This document shows positions 22,537-35,365 of a stretch of 64,000 bases of DNA, one piece after another. Origin of the DNA: Miscanthus floridulus (taxonomy: Eukaryota; Streptophyta; Magnoliopsida; Poales; Poaceae); the NCBI RefSeq assembly GCF_019320115.1, contig NC_089584.1:53813633-53877632 (forward strand). Reading direction: 5' to 3'. The notes below the pieces were generated by a model. It ran no database searches, had not been told where the DNA came from, and worked only from the letters and a program-made list of their open reading frames with translations. Positions within the stretch are counted from its first letter, which is position 1. The number at the start of each line of letters is the position of its first letter. The translations under genes were made by a program, and so were the position numbers.

Positions 22537-22970
22537 CACAGAGTTGCAGCGGAAATATTGTTTACAATGAGTTCACAAATAATAATACAAGTTTGGGTTT
22601 CAAAACCGATTAGTGAAAACAGCACAACCTTCAAATGATTACAATAATATAAGTTCCAAATACATTACTAGCATAAGTGACATCCTCTGATAAAAGCATA
22701 TAGATGAGCAATAAATATAGATTCACTGAGCCCACCGGCGGTTAGCCACTATCTTCAGCAGGCCGAGGACTTCACCTGCAACATGGTGGGATAAACCCTG
22801 AGTACTTGAATGTACTCAGCTAGACTTACCCATCATAAACTAGAAATAAAGTGACACCAAAGATCATGCAATGCTATATAGGTGGAGCTAGCTTGACAAC
22901 ATTTTGCATAAAAGCCACTAGTTGAGCTATACATTTTATAATTCGGTAACCAAGTTAATTATAGCTATTC
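22537..22970 (-). repeat. T1 left LTR, segment 2
   Basis: Sequence such as the CCCTGAGTAC and TACTCAGCTAGACTTACCC block at about 22795-22830 parallels the T2 LTR at 18547-18583 at lower identity. It ends with TATTC, the T3 target site, and continues at 43377. Confidence 0.75.
22966..22970. repeat. Target-site duplication of T3 (left)
   Basis: TATTC precedes the T3 terminus TGTCGGG and is repeated at 43372-43376. Confidence 0.9.
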
Positions 22971-24259
22971 TGTCGGGTACCATAAAATGGGGTACCCCGA
23001 GCATAGACCAAAAGGGGCACTTAAATCCCATCAATGACAAAGTTAGAGGGTAAGCCATGGGCTCATCACCAGCCCCGTCCGAGCCCACCTGGCTCTCCGC
23101 ATTGCCTTAGGCCTCTCACGGGAGGTTTCGGCGTCCTGACGCAATTTCCGCCTCGTGCGAGGCCTCTCACGGAAGGCCTCGGCAAGGAGCCCAATCTCCG
23201 TCTCGCGCGAGGCCTTATTCTCCGTATCACTCGAGGTCGGCTTGTCCATAGCCCGTCACCCCTGCCTCGACCGGTCTTCCCAACAGCACATCATGTCCCA
23301 TTAATACGTCTAACCACTCTCGCAATCTCAGCCGGACGACGGCTCGACACCATGGAATGGCCAACGGGACATGAGGTCGCATCAGCACCATATCGGCTAA
23401 GACAGGGCATGGCGGGGATTACCGGCCACTGTATTCTGACATTGTGCCCATGATCAGCACCCACACTACACTGTGCCCCATGATCCCTGCCTCAAAAACA
23501 ACACGACATGGGCAGCCTGGCCCAGGTCATCATCGCCTCCGAACCAGCACACCAGATCAACCACTCTCTTCGGGCCTTGGCACTCTACACCAGGGTCTCG
23601 GCTATCTCAGGATTCATGTCTGCCGAGACCCCCCACCACGGTGCGGCCTTGGCACCAACCGAGCCTTGGCCTCGCGCACAGTCAATCCACAGCGACCCGC
23701 ATGCTGACCGCCGCACCCGCTCCGAGGCAGCCCTAGAGCTCCCATGACGCACAGGATCAGATGTGACCAGCACGCCGCCCCAATGCTCCAAGGACAGACC
23801 ACTCCAACGACTACTCCGCCATAGGAACAGGCTATAGGGCTCAGACATGCCGCCTCTGTTCGCACGACGCTGTATAGTTAGCACATGTACTGCCCTTGTC
23901 CTCCCTTCAAACTATAAAAGGAAAGGACTTGGGCTATTTCTAGGGGGAGACAGGTTCTCATGAAGAGCAACACTCTGTAATGCGCACACTTCCCTGCCGC
24001 TTGAGAGCAACATCTCAAGCAGCCCACATCACTCCCCGCTGAGACCTAGGACTGGCTCCCTCTCTCACCTAGCTTGTAACCCCCTACTACAAGCACTTCA
24101 GTGTAAGGAATACATGATCAATCTCTCAGACTAGACATAGGGCTCGAATTGCCCGAACCAGTATAAACCTTGTGTCTCTTTACATCACCATCTGAAATCG
24201 GGAACACGTAGAACAAATTCACTAGTTGGTTGAGGACCCCCCGGTCCAAAGCACTAACA
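22971..24259 (+). repeat. T3 5' LTR
   Basis: 1289 bp from TGTCGGGTAC to CACTAACA. It contains a TATA box (23913-23919). Short ORFs inside are not conserved in the 3' LTR. Confidence 0.93.
23913..23919 (+). promoter_or_regulatory. TATA box of T3 5' LTR
   Basis: TATAAAA within AACTATAAAAGGAAAGG, conserved at 43024-43030 in the 3' LTR. Transcription would start roughly 30 nt downstream; this is inferred. Confidence 0.65.
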
Positions 24260-24261
24260 GT

Positions 24262-24279
24262 TGGCGCGCCAGGTAGGGG
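24262..24279 (+). other. PBS of T3
   Basis: TGGCGCGCCAGGTAGGGG, two bases after the 5' LTR. It is identical to the L1 sites. The tRNA is not assigned. Confidence 0.8.
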
Positions 24280-24317
24280 CCTCTATGTGTCAATTTCGTC
24301 ATCCCAACAAGTTCCGG

Positions 24318-26745
24318 ATGGCAGACCCCGTACGACCACTGCGTCTCAGCACGGTGGTCTGGTTTAGGAGCCTGGAGTTCATGTCTCTAGGGCACGAGTA
24401 TGACATGGTACTTCTCACACCCTGAGCCCCGCCTGCCGATGATGACATCATGCATCGGTGGCCTAGGCGCAGACGGCACCTAGGCGGCCATTCTCGCCAC
24501 GCTCACCGGGCATGACGTGAGCAGGGTTACCCCAATGCCACGCAAACCCAAGGCGATTTGCCGCTCTCCGACCATATCCCACGACCAGCAGTTGGTGCAA
24601 GGCCCCTAATTGGGGACCTATCTAGCCTGAGCCTAGATAAGGGAAAGACGCCAGTGGCACCCGGTGATACCCCGACATCAAGCTCCGCTCTACCATTCTC
24701 TGAGGAGCCAACTCCGGTGGGGCAGAGCCTGGCGACGGCGCCTTCTCCATACCCCTTTGGGTTGAGAAATGCCATCGCCTCTTATGCTTACGCCTATGCT
24801 TCCGCTCACACGGATCTCTCGGAGTGCCACCAGCGCTTTGCTTTCAACTTCGACACCGCCACTTTGACCCACACCCACACCGACTCCTAGAGGAGGACGA
24901 GGCATGGGCTAGAGCAGATTTCTCCAACCTCCATGACCATGAGACCATGCATCGCTTCTTGGCCACAAGCGACTATTGCTTTGGCTACTCCAATTCTGAC
25001 AACGAAGGTACTTACGATCCTACTCGTGAGTGCTTCCACATCGGACTTGGGATGCCAAGCACGGGCGATGAGGATGAGGGGGTAGACAACCACACTCCAC
25101 TTCATTAGGGAACAGGCGATGCTACACCTTCGCGCATTGTCCCACCCGTAGCACGGAATGAGAACCTTGCCCTCGGACAATTCTGGCGCCCGGACCTAGA
25201 ACAACTCCGCGAGCTTCAGGCCAAGGTCGAGCAAGATTGACTCCTTCTGCAATAGCTTCGAAGCACTCTCGAGCAGGAGCAGCAAGGCTATGGTGATGGC
25301 GGAGGAGCCCAGCGACGGGCTCGCGACGTGCACCATCGCATCAACGATGACGAAGGGGACGATCGTCCCCCAATCTTCAATCACGCTAGCCAGAATGTCG
25401 CGGCTGCGGCAATGCTAGTGCACGCGATGCCCGAGCCCTCCACCACGGAAGGACGATGGGTTCGCGGTGAGCTCCGGGATCTCCTCAAGACTACCGCAAT
25501 GCAGTAGGCTGAGAGTTCCGCCTCCAGGTAGCGTGGTGCCATCTCGGACCTCCCCTCAGCACCACATCAGTAGGATAGGTAGGCCTCAGTTCATCCCAAG
25601 CCTGCTCGGGCGCCGACCATCAATAGGGTCCCCTCGGTCCACGACCACCTCGACAACCAATGCGAGGCCCAGGGCAACTACGAGGTGATCGGCTGGCGAC
25701 GGCGCCACGACGGGGAGGGGCCCGCTCGAGGCTACCATCCGCATCGAGGCGGCCGATATGATAGTGAGGAAGACCGTAGTCCTTCTCCTAAACCACCTAG
25801 CCCCTGAGTCTTTAGTAGAGCCATCCGCAATGCTCAGTTTCTAGCCCCGTTCCACCAGCCAGCCAACCTCACCAAGTATAGCGGTGAGACCAACCCCGAG
25901 CTCTAGCTTGCCGATTACCGCCTGGCTTGTCAGCTAGGTGGTGCCGATGATGACCAGCTCATCATCCACAACCTTCCCTTGCTCTTATTAGACTCAGCGC
26001 AAGCCTGGCTCGAGCACCTTCCTCCCTCTCAGATCCACGACTGGCGTGACTTGGTTCAGATCTTTGTCGGGAATTTCTAGAGCACATACATGTGCCTTGG
26101 AAACTCCTAGGACCTTAAGAGTTGTCACTAGAAACTAGATGAGTCTCTCCAAGACTTCATCCGGCACTTCTCTAAACAGTGCACTGAGTTGCCTAGCGTC
26201 GGCGACTCAGAGATCGTCTAGGATTTTCTCTCTGGCACTAGTTGCCAAGATTTGGTCTGAGAATTAGGTCGAAACGTGCCACGCTCGGCCGCCACGCTCC
26301 TCGACATCGCCACCAACTTCGCCTCAGGCGAGGAGACTGTAGGGGCCATCTTCCCCACGGACGACGCCATGGGGAAGTGAAGGGATGAGGCCCCCGAGGC
26401 TTTGGTTCCCCGCCTCCCCAAAAGAAAGAAGAAGGATCACCAGGGGAAGCGGGCCGTCCTCGAGGCCGATATGGTCATGGCCGCAGAACGCAAGAATCCC
26501 CGAGGCCCCAGGGGCCCCAGACCTTTCGATGACATGCTTAAGAAACCCTGCCCTTACCACCAAGGCCCGATCAAGCACGCCCTTGAGGACTGTTCCATGC
26601 TGCGGCATTACTACGCTAGGCTCGGGCTCCCCGATGACGACACCAAGTAGAAGGGCGCCGATGATCGAGACGATGACAAGGATGATGGGTTCCCTGAGGT
26701 ACACAATGCCTTCATGATCTTCGGCGGACCCTCGGCGTGCCTTAC
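24318..26745 (+). pseudogene. T3 gag (decayed, 3' end cut by element N)
   Basis: The frame starts at ATG 24318 (MADPVRP). A low-complexity N-terminal part comes first. The retrotransposon gag core at about 25860-26330 has an AWLEHLP motif and RHFSKQCTELP. A basic stretch (PKRKKKDHQGK) follows, then the knuckle-like CPYHQGPIKHALEDC near 26550-26590. It would form the virus-like particle. There are many in-frame stops (near 24424, 24887, 25227, 26080, 26109, 26131, 26218, 26258, 26379, 26648), mostly TAG in place of CAG or TGG and TGA in place of CGA. The reading frame resumes at 31373 once element N and its target duplication are removed. Confidence 0.85.
26741..26745. repeat. Target-site duplication of N (left)
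   Basis: CTTAC here against CTTAT at 31372-31376 (one C/T difference). Removing N plus one copy restores the T3 gag-pol frame across the junction, which supports this placement. Confidence 0.7.
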
Positions 26746-27939
26746 TGATGAGGACATGACACCTTTGGATATGAACAATGATTATAAGGTGCGCTCGTTC
26801 CTACATTTGCATAGTGGCTTTGGTTATAATTCACTTAGTTCCACATGTACATGTCACTATTTGATTGTAGGTTCAAATGTGTTTCATAATGGAAGTTCAT
26901 CAAAGTTGAACTTTTGGTTCGTCGGTAGCCCGACAGTGCCTCATTGGGAAGGCCATAACTCATCCATCCGGAGTGCGATCAAGGTCAATGAGCACTTGAT
27001 GGAAAGCTTGTTTGATAAGATTTCAAATAGATCTGGTTCCATCTCAATATCATGTCAGCAAGGCCTCCAAATCACCAATATATTCTGTCGCTATTTTTGG
27101 CGAGAGCTACACTATCGTCATGGGCTTGTTAGACATCCTTGGGACCCAGGCCCAAGTTGGAGCACGCCCCAAGAAGATGGAGAACGCCTAAGAGATGGCC
27201 TTGGACGTCCTCCTCCTTGGACACCACCTTAGGAGGCCAGCAAGGACGTCCAAGCCAAGCCAGAGGCCCAGTCCAATCCGAGTTCGAGTCTGCCTCGGCC
27301 GTTAGGACTAGTCTGCAATAAAACAGACGCCCAGGACGCATCCGAACTCCGTTTTTGATGATCCACATATGGATGGAAAGAAAATTTCATAAGGAAACCA
27401 ATGGAAGTGGTCCCACATCAAAATTCCATCAGAATAAATGGGAATTGTCGAAACAATTTGACATCCAGAATCTATCATGACGCTACGTCGTCGTCTTTTG
27501 GGCCGTTGGGCCTTGTAACGTGTTGGGACACCTTTAGGACATGAAGAGGGATCCTTGGACGTCCCTTAGGCTATATAATCAGTAGCCACCACCTACATTA
27601 GGTTTTGGGGTTTTGTTTTAGATCAATCTGTCATTGAACAGTCGCCGTTATCGGTTTGCAAGACCCCAACTTCGAGTGCTTAATCATTCATCTGCAATTG
27701 TCACTTTATTTGAGTTGCTTTTTATCTTGTTCTTGCTTGTGTTCTTCGATTCGCAGCAGGGATTAGCCTTCTTGGCGAGGTCAACCGGATTGTGACACAG
27801 TTGATAACCAGAGGAGACATGGTGCTAAGGTTGCAGGGTTCGGGTCTTTGTGATCTGAAGCCGGATCGGTGTGTCGCTCTCCGAACAAATCGTTGTTTAT
27901 CTTGAACCTGACAGAAGATCAGGACCCCCGTCCACATTA
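26746..27939 (+). repeat. N 5' LTR
   Basis: 1194 bp, with a TATATAA box at 27572-27578 about 370 bp before its end. It is a near-identical partner of 30178-31371. Confidence 0.9.
27572..27578 (+). promoter_or_regulatory. TATA box of N LTR
   Basis: TATATAA in GGCTATATAATCAG, conserved in the 3' LTR near 31004. Confidence 0.55.
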
Positions 27940-27941
27940 AG

Positions 27942-27959
27942 TGGTAATTAGAGCTAAGG
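27942..27959 (+). other. PBS-like site of N
   Basis: TGGTAATTAGAGCTAAGG, two bases after the LTR. It resembles the tRNA-Met PBS TGGTATCAGAGC with changes in the middle. Confidence 0.6.
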
Positions 27960-28925
27960 TATATTGTTAGGTTCACTTTTATTCCCTAGTTTGAGAGTTT
28001 CGCATTCGTCCTATAGTCCAGTGCCATACTTTTATTTCCTATCCTAGAACCTTCCGCGCCATAGCCTTTGCATGATTCAGTTTCAGAGTCCGCTTTGTTG
28101 AGTTTGTGTCCTAGGTCAAAGTCTTGTTGCTTGTTTAGATTGTGTTCTTTTCTAGTTTGTGTTGATACCTCCACCCGCCGCTATTCCGTATCACCATCGG
28201 TTTGCTTCTTGTGTCCACTAAATCCCTAATTCGAGCAGCTTCCTTAAAACAGTCATAACTTTTACATCCGAACTCGAAACGGGACAAATTTTATATCTAC
28301 GGAGAATGCCAGAAAATTTTAGATCTATTTCATCGCGGCATAGCTGGGTTCACAAAAATTAGATTTGCAAAATTCGATTAGGAAAATTGAGTTTCTGGGC
28401 CCACAAGTTTTGGTATGCTTTTTAGAGCACAGTCCTAATTTTCTATAGGTCACATATTTTATTCAATTGAGCTCAAATTTTTTGTGGTTTCTTCTTGTGT
28501 GCTCCTTGCTGAGAAAAAAATATCAAAAGAGCAAAAGCAAGAAAAAAAATTGGACAAAAAAATAGTAAAAGAAAAAAAATAGTAAAAGAGAATAGAAGAT
28601 ATCGAAAAGGAACACATAAGGAACACTCAATAGCTCTATTGTTTGTGGTACCTTTTGCCTTGTTCATATCTGTTGTTACCTTTAATACTTGTTTCCTTTC
28701 ATCCTTGTTTCCTCTCTTGTTTATCACAACTGGTGATAGGAACACGTATAGGCCAGCAACTAGGACAAGTGCTCTGGACATTTATTCAATATTGCTATCT
28801 GTCACTGACTTGTGTGCCACATATATATTTGTTTTTTTTCGTGCCTCCCAAGCTCCACATATATACTTCAGATCAGTACAGAAAAAAGGTTCTTGCAATC
28901 TTGGTACCACTACCTCACAGGTATC
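27960..28925 (+). other. N leader region
   Basis: About 970 bp with no recognised gene. It contains an A-rich stretch at 28505-28600. Small ORFs here show no family signature. Confidence 0.6.
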
Positions 28926-30532
28926 ATGAACCAGCCGCCGGTTGTACCGCCCACTGCTTGCATTGGTAAGAACTTTGTAAGAGCTTGGTAAGACGCTTCC
29001 ACTTGCTGTCAAAAGTGACACCACTACAACCACATAGTCATTTGATAGGGATAATATTTTTGTATTGTCTTTTGCTGTCTTCTAACAATGACAGGTTGTT
29101 CGTATCCACCGACTTATGATGGTATAGGTGCTGATGAGTACATGGAGTGGGAAATTGCCATAGATAACATATTTGCTACTCGCTTTATGTGTCTAAGGAG
29201 GAAGGTAAAAATGCAGCTAGTGTTTTGCGACATTCTGCTTTATCTTGGTGGGAGTCTTTAGATCCTTCTAATAAACCTCAAACTTGGAATGATATGAAAC
29301 TCCTTATGCGAGAAACCTTTGTTAATCCACCTCCTGTTTTGACTTCATATGATGAGGTGCACCATTTAGAGGAAGAGTTTGTTATTATTCCTCTTGCTAT
29401 GACTAACCTTCTGCAGAATAATGTACATAAGCGAGAGGATGACGTGGAAGAAAATGAGGAGCTCACAACCTCATATGCAAATTCAGAACCATCACTTCAC
29501 CATGCACCTATTACTCTTGCTAAGAACACAGGTAATGCCCATGGTCCTACACTCACGGAAGGTGAAAATTGTCTTAATGTACTAAATTTTTCCACAAACC
29601 ATGTTGTCATAGAGCAATTGTTAGTGGAACCCTCTCTTGATTTATCTTTGTCCCATGATAATTGTCTTGATGTTCCTTGTGACAAAGATGAATTGGTTGA
29701 AGATGCTTCAGTTTTACATGTTTTGGAACCAGTAACTTGTGCTAAAAATAAACATGTTATTCATATTGCTACTAAAATTGATGAGTTCAAACTGTTGTCT
29801 TCTTTACATACTTTGGGTTACATTGAATTTGATGTTTTGTGTAACCTAGATTGTTTGGAAGAGAGCCTTTTTAAATATGCTGATTTGCCTTGGTTTTCTA
29901 AACACACATATCATGTTATTGGCAGATATAACAACAAGGGACAATATATGATACATCGAGTATACATTCGTAATAATATGAATTCTCCTTTTATTGTACA
30001 AGAATATGATCAACTAGAGGGCACCAATAGCGATAATGTTGTCATGTCGAAATCCCCAAGTTTTGTAATGAGCCAACAGGTTAAATTTCAAGAAGGGGAG
30101 CAATGTTGGCTACTACCGACAACTTGTCCACCAGCTAAGCTCAAACTGAGGACGGTTTGTTGTCAAGAAGGGGAGGATGATGAGGACATGACACCTTTGG
30201 ATACGAACAATGATTATAAGGTGCGCTCATTCCTACATTTGCATAGTGGCTTTGGTTATAATTCACTTGGTTCCACATGTACATGTCACTATTTAATTGT
30301 AGGTTCAAATGTGTTTCATAATGGAAGTTCATCAAAGTTGAACTTTTGGTTCGTCGGTAGCCCGACAGTGCCTCATTGGGAAGGCCATAACTCATCCATC
30401 CGGAGTGCGATCAAGGTCAATGAGCACTTGATGGAAAGCTTGTTTGATAAGATTTCAAATAGATCTGGTTCCATCTCAATATCATGTCGGCAAGGCCTCC
30501 AAATCACCAATATATTCTGTCGCTATTTCTGA
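28926..30532 (+). pseudogene. N gag-like gene, probable intron, one frameshift
   Basis: ATG 28926 opens MNQPPVVPPTACIG. A GTAAG donor (28966) and a TGACAG acceptor (29094) would splice this in frame to YPPTYDGIGADEY, a typical gag start. A one-base deletion near 29191 shifts the frame, and the gag core continues as SALSWWESLDPSNKPQTWND then MRETFVNPP. About 300 further residues, including PWFSKHTYHVIGRYNNKG, match no domain I can name. There is no zinc knuckle. The frame runs through the PPT and about 355 nt into the 3' LTR, to a stop at 30532. Product: a structural protein for a parasitic element. The splice model is inferred from sites and frame only. Confidence 0.7.
30165..30177 (+). other. 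PPT of N
   Basis: AAGAAGGGGAGGA immediately before the 3' LTR start TGATGAGG. Confidence 0.75.
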
Positions 30533-31371
30533 CGAGAGCTACACTGTCGTCATGGGCTTGTTAGACATCCTTGGGACCCAGGCCCAAGTTGGAGCACGCC
30601 CCAAGAAGACAGAGAATGCCTAAGAGATGGCCTTGGATGTCCTCCTCCTTGGCCACCACCTTAGGAGGCCAGCAAGGACGTCCAAGCCAAGCCAGAGGCC
30701 TAGTCCAATCCGAGTTCGAGTCTGCCTCGGCCGTTAGGACTAGTCTGCAATAAAATAGACGCCCAGGACGCATCCGAACTCCGTTTTTGATGATCCACAT
30801 ATGGATGGAAAGATAATTTCATAAGGAAACCAATGGAAGTGGTCCCACATCAAAATTCCATCAGAATCAATGGGAATTGTCGAAACAAGTTGACATCCAG
30901 AATCTGTCATGGCGCTGCGTCGTCGTCTTTTGGGCCGTTGGGCCTTGTAGCGTGTTGGGACAACTTTAGGACGTGAAGAGGGATCCTTGGACGTCCCTTA
31001 GGATATATAATCAGTAGCCACCACCTACATTAGGTTTTGGGGTTTTGTTTTAGATCAATTTGTCATTGAACAGTCGCCGTTATCGGTTTGCAAGACCCCA
31101 ACTTCGAGTACTTAATCATTCATCTGCAATTGTCACTTTATTTGAGTTGCTTTTTATCTTGTTCTTGCTTGTGTTCTTCGATTCGTAGCAGGGATTAGCC
31201 TTCTTGGTGAGGTCAACCGGATTGTGACACGGTTGATAACCAGAGGAGACATGGTGCTAAGGTTGCAGGGTTCGGGTCTTTGTGATCTGAAGCCGGATCG
31301 GTGTGTCGCTCTCCAAACAAATCGTTGTTTATCTTGAACCTGACGGAAGATCAGGACCCCCGTCCACATTA
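30178..31371 (+). repeat. N 3' LTR
   Basis: 1194 bp, same length as the 5' LTR. It is followed by CTTAT and then T3 pol sequence. Confidence 0.9.
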
Positions 31372-34300
31372 CTTATGGCACGACAGCGAAAGAGGGAACG
31401 CCGAGAGGTCTTCTCAGTCAAGGTGGCCACTCCCCGGTACCTCGACTGGTCTCGGGAGGCGATCACCTTTGATCGAGATGACCACCTCGACCATGTTCTG
31501 AATCCTGGGTAGTACCCACTTGTTGTCACCCCAATCATCGGCAACACCCGACTCTCCAAGGTGTTGATGGACGGAGGCAGCGGCCTCAATATCCTATACA
31601 CCAACACACTGGAGCTCTTGGAGATTGACCGATCAAGGCTCTGAGGCGACGCCACACCCTTCCATGGCATCATGCCAGGGAAACGCATGCGACCCCTCAG
31701 GCGCATTGACCTTCCCGTCTATTTCAGCACCCCCTCCAACTACCGCAAGGAAGTCCTTACCTTCGAGGTGGTCGGGTTTGTGGGAACCTACCACGCCATC
31801 CTAGGGTGGCCGTGCTATGCCAAGTTCATTGCAGTCCCCAACTATACCTACCTCAAGCTCAAGATGCTAGGCCCCAGCGGTATCATCACGATTGAGTCCA
31901 CGTACGAACACGCATACGACTACGACATCGAGTGCATCGAGTACGCCGAGGCTCTCGCCGAGGCTGAAACCCTCATCGCCAACCTCGACCAACTCAGTGG
32001 CGAGGTGCCTGACTCCAAACATTGCGTAGGGGCATTCGAGCCCATGGAGGTCATCAAGTTCGTCCCGGTTGACCCTGCCTGCCCCGACGACCGGGCGCTG
32101 AGGATTAGCGCCACCCTCGACATCAAATAGGAAGCCATGCTCATTGACTTCCTCCATGCGAATGCTGACATATTTGCATGGAGTCCCTCGGACATGCTGG
32201 GCAAACCAAGGGAGGTCGCCGAGCATGCCTTGGACATCCGGGCCGGCTCTAGACCGGTGAAGCAACACCTGCGCTGCTTCGACAAGGAAAAGCGTAGGGC
32301 CATCGGTGAGGAGGTGCAGAAACTCTTGGCGGCCAAGTTCATCAAGGAAGTGTCCCACCCAGAGTGGTTGGCTAACCCCGTGTTAGTTAGGAAGAAAAAT
32401 GGGAAATGGAGGATGTGTGTAGACTACACCAGTTTGAACAAAGCCTGTCCAAAAGTCCCCTTCCCATTACCCCGAATCGATCAGATCATTGACTCCACTA
32501 CGGGGTGCGAGACCCTATCTTTCCTCGATGCGTATTCTGGTTACCATCAAATCAAGATGAAAGAGTCTGACTAGCTTGCGACTTCTTTCATCACCCCATT
32601 CGGCATGTACTGCTACATGACTATGCCTTTTGGCCTCAGAAATGCAGGGGCCACATACCAGCAGTGCATGACCTAGGTCTTTGGCGACCACATTGGGTGG
32701 ACCATCGAGGCCTACGTGGATGACATCGTGGTTAAGACCAGAAAGGCCGAGGATCTCATCGATGACTTAAGGATAGCCTTCAAATGCCTTAGAGAGAAGG
32801 GAATCAAGCTCAATCCTGAGAAGTGTGTGTTCGGGGTCCCCCAAGGCGCTCTTAGGATTCATAGTCTCCGAACGCAGCATCGAAGCCAACCCTGAGAAGG
32901 TCTCAGCCATAACTAGTATAGGACCAATCAGAGACCTCAAGGGAGTACAGAGGGTCATGGGATGCCTTGCGGCCCTGAGCCACTTCATCTCGTGCCTCGG
33001 CGAAAAAGGCTTGCCTCTGTACCAACTCTTGAGAAAATCCGAGCATTTTTCTTGGACCCCCGAGGCCGAAGAAGCCCTCGACAGACTCAAAGCGCTGCTC
33101 ATAAATCCTCCTGTCCTGGTACCCTGGCTAGGGACAAGGCCCTCTTACTCTACGTCACCGCAATGACCCAAGTGGTCAGCGCTACCATAGTAGTAGAAAG
33201 GCAGGAAGAGGGGCATGCTCTACCCACCCAATGACCTATTTACTTCATCAGCGAAGTGCTCTCCGAGACCAAAACATGTTACCCCCACATCCAGAAGCTG
33301 GTCTATGCCATAGTCCTAGCCCGGCGCAAGCTGCGTCACTACTTCGAGTCTCACCTAGTGACTGTGGTATCGTCTTTCCCTTTGGGAGAGATAGTACATA
33401 ACTAGGAGGCCTCAGGCAGGATAGCCAAGTGGGCCATTGAGCTCATGGGGGAAGCCTTGACTTTTGCGCCTTGGAAAGCAATTAAGTCTTAGGTCTTGGC
33501 CGATTTTGTGGCTGAGTGGACCGACACCCAACTACCACCTGCTCAAGTCTAGACAGAATGCTGGACCATGTACTTCGACGGGTCTCTGATGAAGACCGGG
33601 GCAGGCGTGGGTCTCCTCTTCATCTCGCCCCTTAGAGTACACATGCGCTACATGGTGCGGCTCCACTTCGCCACCTCCAACAATGTGGCCGAGTACAAGG
33701 CCCTTGTCAATGGCTTGCAAGTCGCCATCAAACTTGGGGTACGACGTCCGGGGTGACTCACAGCTCATCGTCGATCAGGTCATGAAGGAGTCAAATTGCC
33801 TCGACCCCAAAATGGAGGCTTACTGCAAGTTGGTGCATCACCTAGAAGACAAGTTCGATGGTCTCGAACTAAACCACATTGCGTGGAAGTACAATGAGGC
33901 CACCGATGAACTGGCAAAGATGGCCTCAGCACGGGCTCCGATCCCCCCGAACGTCTTTGCCAGGGACCTCCACAAACCCTCCATCGACTACACCTCGGTA
34001 ATAGAGGAGGGCCCACCTATCAAACCCACGATGGGGCTCGACGCCCCCTCTGCTGCCAAAACTCTCTCGACCAAGCCCGAGGTCATGGAAATCAACACTA
34101 AAGCCCCCTAGATCGATCAAGATGTGGATTGGCAAATCCCGTTCCTTGATTGGCTTAATCGAGGGGAGCTTCCTAGTGATAGGACCGAAGCCCGATGGCT
34201 TGCGCGCCGAGCCAAGTCTTACATCCTTTGCAATGAAGAATTGTATAGGCGAAGTCCCTCCAGTGTCCTTCAACGATGCATCACCGCCTAGGCAGGCCAA

Positions 34301-35365
34301 GCCCTGCTTCGGGACTTGTATGCAGGGGCCTACGAGCACCATGCGGTGCCTTGGACGCTCATGGGAAACGCTTTCCGCCAAGGGTTCTACTGGCTGACGG
34401 TGGTCTCCGACGCCACCAAGCTGGTATGCTCCTGTGAAGGATGCCAGTACTATGCTCGGTAGACGCATCTCCTGGCCCTGGCCCTCCAAACCATCCCCAT
34501 CACATGGCCATTTGCCATGTGGGGGCTCGACATGGTCGGGCCTCTACAAAAGGTCCTCGGGGGCTACACCCATCTACTGGTATCAATCGACAAGTTCTCC
34601 AAATGGATCGAGGCTCATCTGATCAATTGAATCAAATCCGAGCAAGCGGTGCTGTTCTTCACCGACATTATCCACAGGTTTGGGGTTCCTAACACCATCA
34701 TCACCGACAACGGGACATAGTTCACCGGCAAAAAATTCTTGATGTTTTGCGATGACCACCACATCCATGTGGCTTGGTCGGCTATAGGACACCCAAGGAC
34801 CAATGACCAAGTAGAACATGCCAACGGCATGATCCTACAAGGCCTCAAGCCAAGAATTTACAACCGGTTGAAGAAGTTTGGCAAGAAATGGCTCGCCGAA
34901 CTCCCATCGGTCATCTAGAGCCTGAGGAACACTCCAAACCGAGCCATGGGGTTCATGCCTTTCTTCCTGGTCTATGGGGCCAAGGCCATCCTCCCCGCTG
35001 ACTTGGAATATGGTTCCCCAAGGCTATAAGCCTATAACGAACAAAGTAACCGCACCACCCGAGAGGACGCCCTCAACCAATTGGAGGAAGCCCGAGACGT
35101 CGCACTGCTGCACTTGGCTAAATACCAGCAGACCCTACGGCGCTATCAGGCCTGGCGTATCCAAGGCCGAGACTTGAAGGTAGGCGACCTGGTGTTGAGG
35201 CTAGCACAGAGCAACAAGGGCCGCCACAAGCTGACCCCACCATGGGAAGGACCGTACATCATCGCCCAAGTACTAAAGCCTAGGACTTACAAGCTAGCCA
35301 ATGAGAAGGGTGAAATCTTCACCAACGCTTGGAACATAGAACAGCTACGTCGCTTTTATCCTTAA
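31372..35365 (+). pseudogene. T3 pol: protease, RT, RNase H, additional RNase H, integrase (decayed)
   Basis: Continues T3 gag (ARQRKRERREVF). Protease carries LMDGGSGLNILY near 31568. RT has VRKKNGKWRMCVDY near 32388 and YVDD near 32715. A Ty3-type RNase H remnant spans about 33040-33500. The extra RNase H of Tat elements (MYFDGS near 33570, NVAEYKALV near 33684) follows. Integrase has the CSCEGC zinc pair near 34430 and D-D-E in LDMVG, ITDNGT and VEHANG (34525-34815). The C-terminal beta domain (VGDLVLR, GPYIIAQV) precedes the stop TAA 35363-35365. Frameshifts near 32845, 33125 and 33735 and more than ten TAG/TGA codons disable it. There is no chromodomain, as expected for Tat. Confidence 0.92.

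Larger units (their letters stand above)
26746..31371 (+). mobile_element. N: gag-only non-autonomous LTR retrotransposon nested in T3
   Basis: A 4626 bp element with two 1194 bp LTRs starting TGATGAGGACATG and ending GTCCACATTA. A PBS follows the first LTR and a PPT precedes the second. The only coding region is gag-like; there is no protease, RT, RNase H or integrase. The first 160 bp of the LTRs differ at 4 sites, all transitions, so N is much younger than T3. The ending ATTA instead of CA is unusual, and the boundary could be off by three bases. Confidence 0.88.

Noticed and set aside
29189..29191. Gag start at 29189 in element N
   Set aside because: The codon there is GTG, not ATG, and the gag homology clearly begins upstream (YDGIGADEYMEWE) before a one-base deletion.
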